Below are positions 7,301 through 18,164 of a DNA stretch of 64,000 nt, one piece after another. This stretch comes from Laceyella sediminis (lineage in GTDB: Bacteria > Bacillota > Bacilli > Thermoactinomycetales > Thermoactinomycetaceae). The notes under the pieces are model-generated. The model did no database searches. It was not told where the DNA came from and saw only the letters and a program-made list of their open reading frames with translations. How positions within the stretch are numbered: position 1 is the first letter of the stretch; each line of letters begins with the position of its first letter. Made by a program: the position numbers and the translations under genes. The stretch covers positions 1 through 64,000 of the forward strand of contig NZ_PVTZ01000002.1 in NCBI RefSeq assembly GCF_003003125.1. Reading direction: 5' to 3'.

Positions 7301-8932
7301 TCAATTCAATGACAACGATCCATTTAAAAGCTTAGCCCGTATGTCATTCAACTCATCTACAGCATCAGCAGTTGTCCCACCAGTTTCTCTTACTTTTATC
7401 AAACGATTAGTGACATATTCAATATATGCGCCAGAGTGATTTCCTCGATGCAATGACTCGCTCCCAACATACTTTCCTTGTGGATGCTTACTGTCAACGT
7501 AAGGCAAAAACACTCCATTCGCTGCAGAGTTTTCGTTTATGCCGAATTCCCTCATCAGCTGTTGAGCTTCTCGCTCTCTCGGATCATTCCAAGGGATAAT
7601 ATGATGCGCGGCATTAGGATAAGGAGGAGTTTCGACACCTGCCTTCTTGAGCTCTTCACGCAATATAACGGATGCCTGTGTTCCTTCCTTATAATCCCCT
7701 GCTAACTGAGTACGGTTACTGACTAGGGTAGCATATCCCTGAGCTGAAGTTACTTTTGCTCCATTACTGCTTTTACTACTCCCCCCACCACTTCCTCGAT
7801 CCGCTTGTGCATACAAACACTCAATAAAGTTCCCATTGCCAAGTTTAATCAACGCAAAATATCGCGGAGTCTGCTGGTAACCTAAACATTTTCCTGCATT
7901 TTGAACAACCGGCTTTATCTTAGCCACAACCGGGCCAGCATGTTTTTCAATCGTAGCCGTCGTTTTGTTAAGCAGCGGTTGCACAAGCGGATACGTACCT
8001 GAAGCAAAACCAACTAATGTAGCTCCAGCCAACCCTGAGAGAATAGCTCGTTTCCAATTTAGCTCTTTCCCTCTTAACCAGTCATCTACGCCACTGGTGA
8101 TAGCCCCTTCTGTTGCCGCCATGGCACCCATTTTGCTAAAGAGTCCGCTGGCCATGCGTTGGACAAAAGCGGGAGCTTTACCAAGAATCTGCTTCCCACC
8201 ACTGATAATAGGACCTAGAAAACGCGATCCTGTTATAGCGGCTCCAAGCCCTGGCGCAAACTTTGCCAAACCGGAAAAGAGCGCACTCGCTGCTCCACCA
8301 CCAATGGCTCCAGCCGCTCCACCAATAGCCGCTCCCAACAGCACCGTCTTGTCTACTTGGCCGCCATTAAGTAACGCCCCGAAGCCAAGTGAAAGACCCC
8401 AGTTCGCCAATAGCATGAGCCCCAACGGCTCCAATCCCGGAATGAGTAAGAGCCCGACTCCAGCAATGATCACCCCAGCTGAAGCAACCACTTCTTTATT
8501 TTCCTTCACCCATTGCCATACGCTATCTAGAGCACTGGCAGTGTTATTCCATAAAGACTGGGCGACTTCCCCCAACTCGATGTTTTTTATATTTTCCCAG
8601 GTTTCAGATAATCCTTCTTTGAACTTGTTTTTTAATGCTTGATAACCAGATGCAAGATCGTTTATCCATTCTGGCCTTCTAAAAAAATCGTTTTTTCTTT
8701 CGTCAAATGATTGTTCTTTAGAGTCTTCATCCACTGAGACAACCATGTTTTGTCCTGTGATCACTTGCATGATCTTATCTTTCAGTGCTCCTTGCACCTC
8801 TGCAAAGGCCATCACTTGGTTTAACAATAAAGCCAGCGCAACTCCACAGGCGATGACCACCACATATTCCATTGTTGGCGACCCTTTGCGACTCTGCAGT
8901 ACCCTGGCCATTCTACTTACAAATTTTTTCAA
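7301..8932 (-). CDS. polymorphic toxin with prepilin-like N-terminus and AHH nuclease
   Basis: A 543-residue protein. Residues 1-45 look like a type IV prepilin/Flp signal: a short basic leader, Gly17-Ser18, Glu22 (position +5) and a hydrophobic helix. Residues about 140-290 are hydrophobic and glycine/alanine-rich with several possible membrane helices, as in pre-toxin regions. The C-terminal ~105 residues contain NAAHHIIPW (His443, His444) and LHRGNHSGAY (His495, His499), the AHH subgroup of the HNH/endonuclease VII superfamily, which cuts nucleic acid. An Imm11-like gene follows. A prepilin head would mean processing by a prepilin peptidase before export or display. Such a head on a nuclease toxin is unusual. 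Confidence 0.8.
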   Translation of the reverse strand: MKKFVSRMARVLQSRKGSPTMEYVVVIACGVALALLLNQVMAFAEVQGALKDKIMQVITGQNMVVSVDEDSKEQSFDERKNDFFRRPEWINDLASGYQALKNKFKEGLSETWENIKNIELGEVAQSLWNNTASALDSVWQWVKENKEVVASAGVIIAGVGLLLIPGLEPLGLMLLANWGLSLGFGALLNGGQVDKTVLLGAAIGGAAGAIGGGAASALFSGLAKFAPGLGAAITGSRFLGPIISGGKQILGKAPAFVQRMASGLFSKMGAMAATEGAITSGVDDWLRGKELNWKRAILSGLAGATLVGFASGTYPLVQPLLNKTTATIEKHAGPVVAKIKPVVQNAGKCLGYQQTPRYFALIKLGNGNFIECLYAQADRGSGGGSSKSSNGAKVTSAQGYATLVSNRTQLAGDYKEGTQASVILREELKKAGVETPPYPNAAHHIIPWNDPREREAQQLMREFGINENSAANGVFLPYVDSKHPQGKYVGSESLHRGNHSGAYIEYVTNRLIKVRETGGTTADAVDELNDIRAKLLNGSLSLN

Positions 8933-9020
8933 TAGGCGTTCACCTTCCGGTTATTTTTTGTTACAACCCTATTTTATGTCAACTGGAAATAGAAGGAAAT
9001 ATTTTAAGTTGAAAAGTAAA

Positions 9021-9042
9021 AAGCAACGGATATTCCGTTGCC
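9021..9042 (-). terminator. intrinsic terminator between Abi gene and toxin gene
   Basis: The stem GCAACGGA/TCCGTTGC is followed on the minus strand by a T run. It separates the Abi-type gene (ends 9197) from the toxin gene (starts 8932), so the two are transcribed independently. Confidence 0.7.
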
Positions 9043-9196
9043 TTCACTAATTGATTTAAAACAACATATTGCTCCTATCAATACTATCTAAATAAAGCAA
9101 TTATCTCTATTTATTTTTCTCTCATTACATATGCGTTAATACCATAATCGCAAAACTAGCATTTTTTCCTTCCTTAACTATGTTCTTCTTAGCCTA

Positions 9197-10009
9197 TTAA
9201 CTACTTCCATCTGATTTAGTTTTCACATAATATAGAACCGCTCTAGAAATATTAACTACAAACATTGCTTCTTCCGGTTTAAGTAATTTTTCGTTAGGAT
9301 GTGCCAAACTCGAGCGGTTTCGAATAGTATTTAATTTATCAAGAACATTAGAAATAGAATTTATGATTGCCTTAACATATTCATCTTTTTCTAACTCATT
9401 TAGAAATACTGGGTGCTCATTCTTTATTAATTTGAATAGATTAGTTATGGAATCATGCTTTTTACATTGTAAATTCGCATTTTTACATATTTCTTTAAGA
9501 TATCCATGCATTGCAGTATGAGTTCGATCTAAAGCGCTAGTTGCATCATGTTCTTTGATTAATGTCTCTGCTTCATCTAGCGCCCTTTCCACAAGATCAT
9601 TGTATTGTTTTAAGTCGAGAGGCTGTAAATAAACCTCATTCTCGAGATCTTTTATTACATCTTGGAACTCCTCATATATTTTTCTTTTCTCTTCTATTTC
9701 CTCCTTAGTATAGTTTTTTTGTTCAAAGTAACTTAAAGGGTACTTTTCAAATATTCCTCTAATTATTTTGGCTTGTGTTGAAGCATTACTACTCTTAAGT
9801 ATAGAAATAAAGCGTTCTTTTGTTGTACCTTCATATTCATATGGATCAATATCTAGATCACAATATAATGGATAAAATTCAGCATGAGTTTTATAAGAAA
9901 AATCACCTAAATAACCGCTATGGACTTCAATGTATTTATAAACTAATTTTTGGATATGAATGCCTGTTAGCATCAAATTCCCCCTTACAAACGAAAACAC
10001 CTCATCCAT
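9197..10009 (-). CDS. abortive infection family protein (Abi-C-like)
   Basis: A 270-residue protein. Its C-terminal half (ALDRTHTAMHGYLKEICKNA…, then LDKLNTIRNRSSLAHPNE and AMFVVNISRAVLYYV) matches the Abi-C domain found in abortive-infection proteins, with the conserved RNxxSLAHP segment that HEPN-like folds use for RNA cleavage. The N-terminal ~130 residues are unrecognised. It lies just inside the att repeat at tRNA-Thr, so it is cargo. A phage-defence role is inferred from the family; no partner gene is visible. Confidence 0.7.
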   Translation of the reverse strand: MDEVFSFVRGNLMLTGIHIQKLVYKYIEVHSGYLGDFSYKTHAEFYPLYCDLDIDPYEYEGTTKERFISILKSSNASTQAKIIRGIFEKYPLSYFEQKNYTKEEIEEKRKIYEEFQDVIKDLENEVYLQPLDLKQYNDLVERALDEAETLIKEHDATSALDRTHTAMHGYLKEICKNANLQCKKHDSITNLFKLIKNEHPVFLNELEKDEYVKAIINSISNVLDKLNTIRNRSSLAHPNEKLLKPEEAMFVVNISRAVLYYVKTKSDGSS

Positions 10010-10019
10010 TCTTAACTAT

Positions 10020-10100
10020 ACAAAAAAAGCCCGACATCTCGGGCTTAGGTTTGGTGCTGATGACAGGATTCGAACCTGCGACCCCTTCATTACGAGTGAA
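10020..10100 (-). repeat. att site overlapping tRNA-Thr 3' end
   Basis: The partner of the 81-bp repeat at 6345-6425. This copy contributes the 3' half of the intact tRNA-Thr gene plus its terminator (AAGCCCGA/TCGGGCTT then T run on the minus strand). Confidence 0.85.
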
Positions 10101-10127
10101 GTGCTCTACCAGCTGAGCTACATCAGC
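10052..10127 (-). tRNA. tRNA-Thr (anticodon CGU)
   Basis: A 76-nt cloverleaf on the minus strand: acceptor GCTGATG/CATCAGC, D-arm GCTCAGCTGGTAGAGC, anticodon stem CTTCA/TGAAG with loop CTCGTAA, T-loop GGTTCGAATCC, and encoded CCA. It lies 13 nt downstream of ssrA. Its 3' end served as an integration target (see the 81-bp repeats). Confidence 0.95.
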
Positions 10128-10140
10128 ATATTGTATTGGT

Positions 10141-10504
10141 TGGTGGAGGCGAGCGGAGTCGAACCGCTGTCCGAAGACATCGCCACGCCAGCTTCTCCGA
10201 GCGCAGTCACTGTATTGAGTGTTCGCCTCGATAACTGCCCAGTGACAGGCGTTTATAGAGACTAGCCACTTGAGATTCGCTTTCTGACCAGTGGCCGATC
10301 AGGCAGCTAGCCCACTAAGGTATGAGACCCGACAGCTCCACATGGGCGATGGAGAAGCGGATCCTGGTCGCTTAATTAAGCAGCCAGAGCAAAGTTTTCG
10401 TTTTTGCCAGTTACATTTGGCATTTGCGTGTTTAACGAGAGACGCAACCCCTCGGCTCGCTACTGACGCTCGAACTATCCCCGTCGAATCCCAAGAACGC
10501 CCCC
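10141..10504 (-). ncRNA. ssrA: tmRNA
   Basis: On the minus strand the RNA starts GGGGGCGTTC and ends in the tRNA-like GGTTCGACTCC T-arm with encoded CCA, about 364 nt. The tag frame (10408-10376) ends GKNENFALAA followed by TAA; the ALAA end is the standard degradation signal for ClpXP. It is downstream of smpB and rnr, its usual trans-translation partners. Confidence 0.95.
10376..10408 (-). other. tmRNA proteolysis-tag reading frame
   Basis: Ten codons, GKNENFALAA, then TAA. The exact resume codon is one or two codons upstream and cannot be fixed by eye. The tag is shorter than that of B. subtilis (GKTNSFNQNVALAA). Confidence 0.8.
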
Positions 10505-10595
10505 GGAATTCAACTGTTTGTCGAACGAATATGTCGATCACAGTTTTAGATTATAGCAGGGTTCCATGCATTATGCAAGGGGTTATTTCATTTTT

Positions 10596-11063
10596 TTATC
10601 GCATGTTTTGTTCTTTCAAGCGCCGTTGAATCATCCGATCCGTTTCGCGCTTCGCTTCGGTCGCCCGCTTGTCATAGAGCTTCTTCCCGCGCGCCAGTCC
10701 AAGCTGGATTTTGGCGAAACCGTTTTTCAGGTGCACGTCGAGCGGAACCAAGGTCAACCCTTTGATCTTGGTGATACCCAGCAGTTTGTCAATCTCACGC
10801 TTGTGCATGAGCAATTTGCGGGTGCGGGTAGGGTCGACGTTGAAGCGGTTGCCTTTGTCGAAGGGGCTGATATGCATGCCAACGATAAAGACTTCCCCTT
10901 TGTCGATCCGGGCGTAACTGTCTTTGAGTTGCACTTTGCCTTGGCGGATCGATTTGATCTCCGTCCCGGTGAGAACGATGCCGGCTTCGAATTGTTCTTC
11001 GATATGGTAATCATGAAATGCCTTTTTATTCTTGGCAATGATTTTAGATGATTTGCTTCCCAT
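10596..11063 (-). CDS. smpB: SsrA-binding protein SmpB
   Basis: A 155-residue basic protein. It binds the tRNA-like domain of tmRNA and delivers it to stalled ribosomes. Diagnostic segments: [28 protein letters not shown] near the start, MHISPFDKG, and the basic C-terminal tail ([11 protein letters not shown]…). Start ATG 11063 follows GAGGTG; the ATG seven codons upstream does not. It is directly downstream of rnr and upstream of ssrA, the conserved Bacillota order. Confidence 0.95.
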   Translation of the reverse strand: MGSKSSKIIAKNKKAFHDYHIEEQFEAGIVLTGTEIKSIRQGKVQLKDSYARIDKGEVFIVGMHISPFDKGNRFNVDPTRTRKLLMHKREIDKLLGITKIKGLTLVPLDVHLKNGFAKIQLGLARGKKLYDKRATEAKRETDRMIQRRLKEQNMR

Positions 11064-11165
11064 CGTTTTCACCTCAGCCCTCAAAAGTCGTGTAACCTAT
11101 ATTTTATCAAAAAGTTTGGGAAAGAGTCAATGCTTGATGGCCATGGCAAAGCACAGCGGGAAAAG

Positions 11166-11198
11166 GAAAAAGCCCGCAAGCCTGGCTTTTTCCTTATT
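11166..11198. terminator. terminator between rnr and smpB
   Basis: AAAAAGCC…GGCTTTTT hairpin about 70 bp upstream of smpB, immediately after the rnr stop. It suggests smpB also has its own promoter. Confidence 0.65.
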
Positions 11199-11202
11199 GT
11201 TG

Positions 11203-13542
11203 TCATTTCTTCTTGCTCTTGTTGCGATAGGTTTTCTTCTTTTTCTTTTTCCCTTTTTTCTTGCTGTCTCCGTTTTTCTTGACAGCAGTATCTTCCCATT
11301 TTACTTCATAGAATTTGCCTTTTTTACCTTTGGTGGCACGAGCGGCGTCAGCATCTTTGTTGCGCTTAAATTTTTTCTTCTTTCCTTTGGCTGGTCGTTC
11401 AAAGCGCTCATCAGAGAAGTGCTCCAAGAGTTCGAAGTCCACTTTTCGTTCGTCGATGTTAACACCGCTGACCTTGATGCGCACGCGATCCCCAATCCGG
11501 AAGATGCGGCCAGTCCGCTCCCCGATCAGGCAGTAATGGGATTCATCGTAACGGTAATAATCGTCTGTCAGGAAGCTGACATGGATCAATCCTTCAATCG
11601 TGTTCTCCAACTCCACGAAAATCCCAAACGAGGTGACGCTGGAGATGATGCCTTCATACTCTTCCCCGATTTTATCCATCATGAACTCAGCCGCTTTAAG
11701 ATCGTTGGTCTCCCGCTCGGCGTCAACGGCGACCCGCTCACGGATGGAAGATTGTTGGGCCGCATCGGTCAAATAGGCGTTTAATTCGTCGATCCGCTCG
11801 ACGGTTAACGCCCCTTTCTCCACGATTTCGCGGATGACGCGATGAATCAACAGGTCGGGATAACGGCGGATGGGCGACGTGAAGTGCGAATAGAAGGGCG
11901 CCGCCAGGCCAAAGTGTCCCACGTTTTCCGTCGCATACTTGGCTTGCTTCATCGAACGCAACAATACGGTACTGATCACATGCTCTTCTGGCTTTCCGGA
12001 TATTTTTTCCAGCAAGCTCTGCAAGGCATGCGGGCGGACCTGATCCGGTTTGCCTTTTACCGAGTAACCGAAGCTGGTGATAAACTCATAGAAATTCTTT
12101 AATTTCTCAGCATCGGGATTCTCATGAATCCGATAGACAAACGGCACTTGCAGATTGAAATAATGTTCCGCCACTGTCTCATTGGCTTTGAGCATGAACT
12201 CTTCAATCAGTTGCTCGGCAATGGTGCGGGGCCGTTTCACCACATCTACCGGCTTCCCTTTTTCATCGACAATGATTTTAGCTTCGGTGAAATTAAAGTC
12301 AATCGCTCCCCGGCTAAGGCGCCGCTTGCGCAGAAGCATCGCCAGGTCAGCCATCAGGCGGAAATCATCAACAAGCGGCCGGTAGCGCTCGATCAATTCC
12401 GGATCTTCGTCGACGACAATCTTTTTAACGTCGGAATAAGTCATCCGCTCGTTGGTTTTGATGACGCTGGGGTAGATTTCGTAGTCGACCACATCGCCTG
12501 TGGGGTCAATTTCCATGTCACAGGTCATGGTCAGGCGATCCACTTGTGGGTTCAAACTACAGATGCCGTTGGAAAGGCGCTTAGGCAACATCGGAATCAC
12601 CCGGTCGACGAGGTAGACACTACATCCCCGCTCATATGCTTCCCGATCCAGCGCAGACCCTTCCTGGACATAGTAGCTGACATCGGCGATATGGACGCCT
12701 AAACGCACATTGCCGTTGGGCAACCGCTCCACTGACACAGCATCGTCCAAATCTTTGGCGTCTTCGCCGTCAATTGTCACCATGTTTCGCCCGCGCAGGT
12801 CGCGCCGTCCCTTCAGGTCTTCTTCGCTGATCGTTTCCGGTATGGCCTCCGCTTCGGCGATCACCGCTTCCGGGAATGCTTCCGGCAATCCGTGCTTGCG
12901 GATGATGGACACAATGTCAACGCCGGGATCATTGCGGTGACCCAAAATTTCGATGATCTCCCCCTCGGCCGAATGACGTCCGGTGATATGGTGTAGTTTC
13001 ACCACGACTTTCTGGCCATCACGGGCATCCATCTGCAATTCGGGAGCAATGAAGATATCAGCGGCAATGCGTTTGTCGTCCGGAATCACGAAGCCGAAGT
13101 GCGAGGACAACCGGGAAAACGTCCCAACGATTTTGTCCCGTTTTCGCTTCAGGACACGGATGATCTCCCCTTCTGGACGGCGGCTCTCTGTCTTGCTCTT
13201 GTGAATTCGCGCCAAAACCAAATCGCCGTCCATCGCGCCGTTCATATCATTGAGATGGATATAAATATCCTGTTTGCCGGGCGTATCCGGGATGACAAAG
13301 CCAAATCCCTTGGAACTGCCCTGCAAGGTGCCGCGGATCAGGTTAAACCGCTCCGGCACGCCGTACCGCTGCGTGCGCGTGCGAACGATTTTCCCATCCG
13401 CCTCCATGGTCTCTAAGAGCTCGGCAAACGCCTCCCGCTCCTCTTCCGCCACCTGGAATTGATCGATCAATTCAGCCAGGGTGAGCGGTTTGTACGCTTG
13501 TTCCAGCATAAACTGCCGAATCTGCTGTTCAGTCAACATCAC
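11203..13542 (-). CDS. rnr: ribonuclease R
   Basis: A 779-residue processive 3'-5' exoribonuclease that degrades structured RNA and, with tmRNA/SmpB, faulty mRNA. Order: N-terminal winged helix, cold-shock domains (GSSKGFGFVIPD, SHFGFVIPDDKRI), the RNB catalytic domain with the acidic motif DGEDAKDLDDAV near residue 265, an S1 domain (…YEGIISSVTSFGIFVELENTIEGLIHVS), and a very lysine-rich tail. Start is GTG 13542 or the adjacent ATG 13539. Confidence 0.95.
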   Translation of the reverse strand: MMLTEQQIRQFMLEQAYKPLTLAELIDQFQVAEEEREAFAELLETMEADGKIVRTRTQRYGVPERFNLIRGTLQGSSKGFGFVIPDTPGKQDIYIHLNDMNGAMDGDLVLARIHKSKTESRRPEGEIIRVLKRKRDKIVGTFSRLSSHFGFVIPDDKRIAADIFIAPELQMDARDGQKVVVKLHHITGRHSAEGEIIEILGHRNDPGVDIVSIIRKHGLPEAFPEAVIAEAEAIPETISEEDLKGRRDLRGRNMVTIDGEDAKDLDDAVSVERLPNGNVRLGVHIADVSYYVQEGSALDREAYERGCSVYLVDRVIPMLPKRLSNGICSLNPQVDRLTMTCDMEIDPTGDVVDYEIYPSVIKTNERMTYSDVKKIVVDEDPELIERYRPLVDDFRLMADLAMLLRKRRLSRGAIDFNFTEAKIIVDEKGKPVDVVKRPRTIAEQLIEEFMLKANETVAEHYFNLQVPFVYRIHENPDAEKLKNFYEFITSFGYSVKGKPDQVRPHALQSLLEKISGKPEEHVISTVLLRSMKQAKYATENVGHFGLAAPFYSHFTSPIRRYPDLLIHRVIREIVEKGALTVERIDELNAYLTDAAQQSSIRERVAVDAERETNDLKAAEFMMDKIGEEYEGIISSVTSFGIFVELENTIEGLIHVSFLTDDYYRYDESHYCLIGERTGRIFRIGDRVRIKVSGVNIDERKVDFELLEHFSDERFERPAKGKKKKFKRNKDADAARATKGKKGKFYEVKWEDTAVKKNGDSKKKGKKKKKKTYRNKSKKK

Positions 13543-13600
13543 TTCATCCGCCCCCGGGGCCTACCAAGGCCCCAAAGGCAGACTGCCACCTCACTTTCGT

Positions 13601-14347
13601 CTAGGACGATCGTTCCAAGATAAATTGCTCTATTTCTTTAAACAACTCATTGCGCTCGCGATCCACGGTGATGATGTGTGTGGATCTCTCATACCACGAA
13701 ATCTCTTTATCCGTTGATGAGATATGCTCGTAGATGTAATCGGCGCTTTTCTCCAGAATGAGTTCATCCTTGCCGGCCTGCACGATCAGCGCTGGCACCT
13801 TCACTTCCGCCAACTGGCTTTTGACATGGCGGATCAACCGCGTCAGTTCGGCCACGCATCTCACCGGCGTCCGGTCATATGGGCACAGATGCGCCTCAAT
13901 ATGTGGGTCGCGATGAGTGGACCGTTTTTTATAACGATAAAAAGGAGCCACCACCCGAGCCAAGAACGCACGCCGATCCCGGATATAGATAGGGGCACAC
14001 ATCGGAATCACGCCGTCTACTGGTTTTTGCGCCGCCAACGCCAACGACAGGCAACCACCCATCGATAATCCAGCCACATACAATTTCTCAAGCGGCTCCG
14101 CACGCATCCTGTCATACGCGTCTACAGCACTTTGCCACCAATCGCGCCAACCGGTCCGCTCCATCTCCTCCGGACTGGTGCCATGGCCAGCCAAAAGCGG
14201 CGCATGGACAGTGTAACCCCGGTCTTTAAAGTATTGCCCCATCGGTCTCAATTCTGAGGGAGTTCCGGTAAACCCATGTAACAGTAGAATGCCCGTTTTT
14301 CCTCCTGGATAAAAAAAAGGTTCTGGAGATCTTTGTACAGTCTTCAT
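13601..14347 (-). CDS. est: carboxylesterase, alpha/beta hydrolase
   Basis: A 248-residue hydrolase of the Geobacillus Est30 type. The oxyanion segment is LLHGFTG, the nucleophile Ser95 is in GLSMGG, the acid is in AGKDEL and the histidine in ERSTHIITVD. It cleaves short-chain esters. The upstream ATG at 14374 also exists; I prefer 14347 (MKTVQ) because homologues begin there and a purine-rich GGTGGGG precedes it. The est-rnr-smpB order matches Bacillus. Confidence 0.85.
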   Translation of the reverse strand: MKTVQRSPEPFFYPGGKTGILLLHGFTGTPSELRPMGQYFKDRGYTVHAPLLAGHGTSPEEMERTGWRDWWQSAVDAYDRMRAEPLEKLYVAGLSMGGCLSLALAAQKPVDGVIPMCAPIYIRDRRAFLARVVAPFYRYKKRSTHRDPHIEAHLCPYDRTPVRCVAELTRLIRHVKSQLAEVKVPALIVQAGKDELILEKSADYIYEHISSTDKEISWYERSTHIITVDRERNELFKEIEQFILERSS

Positions 14348-14562
14348 TGACGTTCCCCACCGTTCGATTTGCATGAATGTTTCTAGATCATCTTAACGAT
14401 AGCACACCGCCGCCAATTTGCAACACTACGTTTCCCGTTTACGGTTACGGGCACGTCCTCATTATAAAAATTACCCATTTTTCGCAGGGAATAACGGTTC
14501 ATTCCCATTTCTCCCGGGTGATCCCTCCCATTCGGCCCAAACACCAAGCTGTTGCCAAAACA

Positions 14563-14604
14563 AAAAAAGCTTCAGGGCCAATCACAGCACCCTGAAGCTT
14601 TGGT
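14563..14604. terminator. bidirectional terminator after 5S rRNA
   Basis: AAAGCTTCAGGG/CCCTGAAGCTTT, a 12-bp stem flanked by A and T runs. A second hairpin (AAAAAAGCCACT…AGCGGCTTT, 14622-14648) lies between it and the 5S gene. Confidence 0.75.
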
Positions 14605-14653
14605 CCAGTTATAAAAAATAAAAAAGCCACTCACACTGAGCGGCTTTCTGTGG

Positions 14654-14767
14654 CCTGGCAACGACCTACTCTCCCAGGGCTCATGCCCAAGTACCATCGG
14701 CGCTGGAGGGCTTAACTTCCGTGTTCGGTATGGGAACGGGTGGATCCCCTCCGCCATCATCACCAGA
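14654..14767 (-). rRNA. rrf: 5S ribosomal RNA, isolated copy
   Basis: The minus strand carries the 5S signature: ACCCGTTCCCATACCGAAC, CACGGAAGTTAAGC and CGCCGATGGTA, with paired ends CTGG/CCAG. No 23S or 16S sequence lies on either side; the next gene upstream is secG. The ends are accurate to about 2 nt. Confidence 0.9.
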
Positions 14768-14844
14768 CATCTTACATTGATTATAATAACAAGCATCTAC
14801 GAAAAATGCAAGAGGTTTTTATAAAAATTTCTCCCCAAAACAAA

Positions 14845-14870
14845 CAGCCGACCAAAAACATCGGCTGTAT
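14845..14870. terminator. secG terminator
   Basis: CAGCCGA/TCGGCTG hairpin just after the secG stop, with T-rich sequence on the minus strand. Confidence 0.6.
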
Positions 14871-14874
14871 TGCT

Positions 14875-15108
14875 TCATTTTACGAAATATCCAACCACCA
14901 GCGCCATCACCATGAACAGGAAAGCCAGCACAGCCGTCGCTTTGCCGAGGAAAGCATCAAAACCGCGCGCTTTCGCTTTTCCCATCACATGTTCCGCCCC
15001 ACCGGCAATGGTTCCGGACAATCCCGCGCTCTTACCCGATTGGAGCAATACAGCAATGATGAGAATCACACTGATGACTGCAAGGACAATTTTTGCTGCG
15101 AGTTCCAC
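14875..15108 (-). CDS. secG: preprotein translocase subunit SecG
   Basis: A 77-residue membrane protein with two hydrophobic helices (KIVLAVISVILIIAVLLQ and TAVLAFLFMVMALVVGYF) separated by the conserved GTIAGGAEHVMGK loop. It helps SecYEG export proteins. Start is GTG 15108 with GGAGGG upstream. In Bacillus secG also lies between eno and est/rnr. Confidence 0.93.
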   Translation of the reverse strand: MELAAKIVLAVISVILIIAVLLQSGKSAGLSGTIAGGAEHVMGKAKARGFDAFLGKATAVLAFLFMVMALVVGYFVK

Positions 15109-15218
15109 AAGCGTCCCTCCTTGCTTCTATTCCACTGCATTGACTTTAACACATTTGACGCTTGTTTTCAATGAAAAACAAACGGTACCCATCCATCCAA
15201 TCGCCGCTTTTAAAAAAG

Positions 15219-15258
15219 AGAAGGTTCTCGTCGCAATGTACGATGAGAACCTTCTCCC
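15219..15258 (-). terminator. terminator of the glycolytic operon
   Basis: AGAAGGTTCTC and GAGAACCTTCT form a long stem about 35 bp after the eno stop. Confidence 0.8.
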
Positions 15259-15291
15259 TTATCTCGATCTGCCAAACGGCGTCTCTTCTTA

Positions 15292-16596
<1,305 letters not shown>

Positions 16597-16620
16597 TCAA
16601 AATGTGATTGAATCGTTGTC

Positions 16621-18162
16621 TTACGAACGGCTGAGCAACGTGTTACCAGTCATTTCTTCAGGTTTCTCCAACCCCAGCAAGTCAAGCATGGTCGGCGCAA
16701 TGTCCGCCAAGATGCCGCCTTCTCTTAACGTGACGCCTTGCTTGGTCACGATGAACGGTACCGGGAAGGTGGTGTGTGCCGTATGCGGACGACCATTCTC
16801 ATCGATGACCATATCCGCGTTGCCGTGGTCAGCGGTTATTACGGCGACGCCACCTTTAGAAATCACCAGGTCAACAATGCGACCCAAGCACTCATCCACT
16901 GCTTCTACTGCTTTAATGGTAGGTTCCAACTTACCCGAATGGCCGACCATATCCGGGTTGGCGAAGTTGAGGATGATGGTGTCATACTTTTCAGCTTCGA
17001 TTTCTTTGAGAAGCGCTTCCGTCACTTCGTAGGCGCTCATCTCCGGTTTGAGGTCATAGGTAGCCACTTTGGGGGAGTTGATCAGGATGCGCTCTTCCCC
17101 TGGAAACTTCTCTTCCCGCCCGCCGTTGAAAAAGAAGGTGACGTGAGGGTATTTTTCCGTTTCAGCGATGCGCAGTTGCTTCAATCCTTGTTGCGACACG
17201 ACTTCCCCAAAGGTGTTGTCCAAGTCGGTAGGCTTGTACGCCACATAACCGTCCACCGTCTCGCTAAATTTGGTCAAGCAGACATAATACAGATGTTGCG
17301 GCCGTTTCGGCCCCCGGTCGAATCCGCGGAAATCATCGTTGGTAAAGGCCAGCGAGATCTGGATCGCCCGGTCGGGACGGAAGTTGTAAAAAATGACAGC
17401 ATCATTGTCTGTGATCGTACCCACCGGTTGATTGTGCTCATCGACAATCACCGTCGGCATCACAAATTCATCATAGATTGACTGCTCATAAGAGGCTTGC
17501 ACCGCCTCCACAGGATCGCGATATGTAGGCCCTTCGCCGTAAACCATCGCCCGGTAGGACTTTTCCGTGCGCTCCCAGCGCTTGTCGCGGTCCATCGCAT
17601 AATAACGGCCTTGAACGGTAGCGATTTGGCCAACGCCCACTTCATCCAGTTTAGCCTGCAGTTGTTTGATGTAGGTAACGGCACTGTCCGGTGCTACGTC
17701 ACGCCCGTCCAAGAAGGCATGGACGTAAACGCGCTCCACTTGTTCTTTCGCCGCTAAATCCAGCAAGGCGAACAAATGGCGGATATGGCTGTGCACGCCA
17801 CCATCAGACAACAGCCCATAAAGATGGAGGGCGGAACCATGTTCTTTGACATGCTTTATCGCACCTAAGAAGGTTTCGTTCTGAAAGAACTCTCCATCTT
17901 CAATAGATTTGGTCACGCGGGTAAGGTCTTGATAAACCACCCGACCGGCCCCGATGTTAAGATGTCCCACTTCTGAATTCCCCATTTGCCCTTCCGGCAA
18001 GCCCACCGCGTTTCCACTGGCGGTCAGCGTCGTGTGGGGATACGTATTCCAATATCGGTCAAAGTTGGGCTTGTTCGCTTGGGCAACGGCATTTCCTTCC
18101 GTTTCCCCACGCAGGGCAAACCCGTCCAAGATGCACAACAGAACTGGTTTTGGTCTGCTCAT
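16621..18162 (-). CDS. gpmI: 2,3-bisphosphoglycerate-independent phosphoglycerate mutase
   Basis: A 513-residue Mn-dependent enzyme that interconverts 3- and 2-phosphoglycerate. Metal ligands are visible in ILDGFALR, the phosphoserine in [12 protein letters not shown], and ADHGNADMV near the C-terminus. The first codon lies two bases from the tpiA stop, with GGTGA of tpiA's last codons as ribosome binding site. Confidence 0.97.
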   Translation of the reverse strand: MSRPKPVLLCILDGFALRGETEGNAVAQANKPNFDRYWNTYPHTTLTASGNAVGLPEGQMGNSEVGHLNIGAGRVVYQDLTRVTKSIEDGEFFQNETFLGAIKHVKEHGSALHLYGLLSDGGVHSHIRHLFALLDLAAKEQVERVYVHAFLDGRDVAPDSAVTYIKQLQAKLDEVGVGQIATVQGRYYAMDRDKRWERTEKSYRAMVYGEGPTYRDPVEAVQASYEQSIYDEFVMPTVIVDEHNQPVGTITDNDAVIFYNFRPDRAIQISLAFTNDDFRGFDRGPKRPQHLYYVCLTKFSETVDGYVAYKPTDLDNTFGEVVSQQGLKQLRIAETEKYPHVTFFFNGGREEKFPGEERILINSPKVATYDLKPEMSAYEVTEALLKEIEAEKYDTIILNFANPDMVGHSGKLEPTIKAVEAVDECLGRIVDLVISKGGVAVITADHGNADMVIDENGRPHTAHTTFPVPFIVTKQGVTLREGGILADIAPTMLDLLGLEKPEEMTGNTLLSRS

Positions 18163-18164
18163 CT

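Noticed and set aside
10339-10541. Open frames across the ssrA region
   Set aside because: They fall inside the tmRNA gene and have no coding support.
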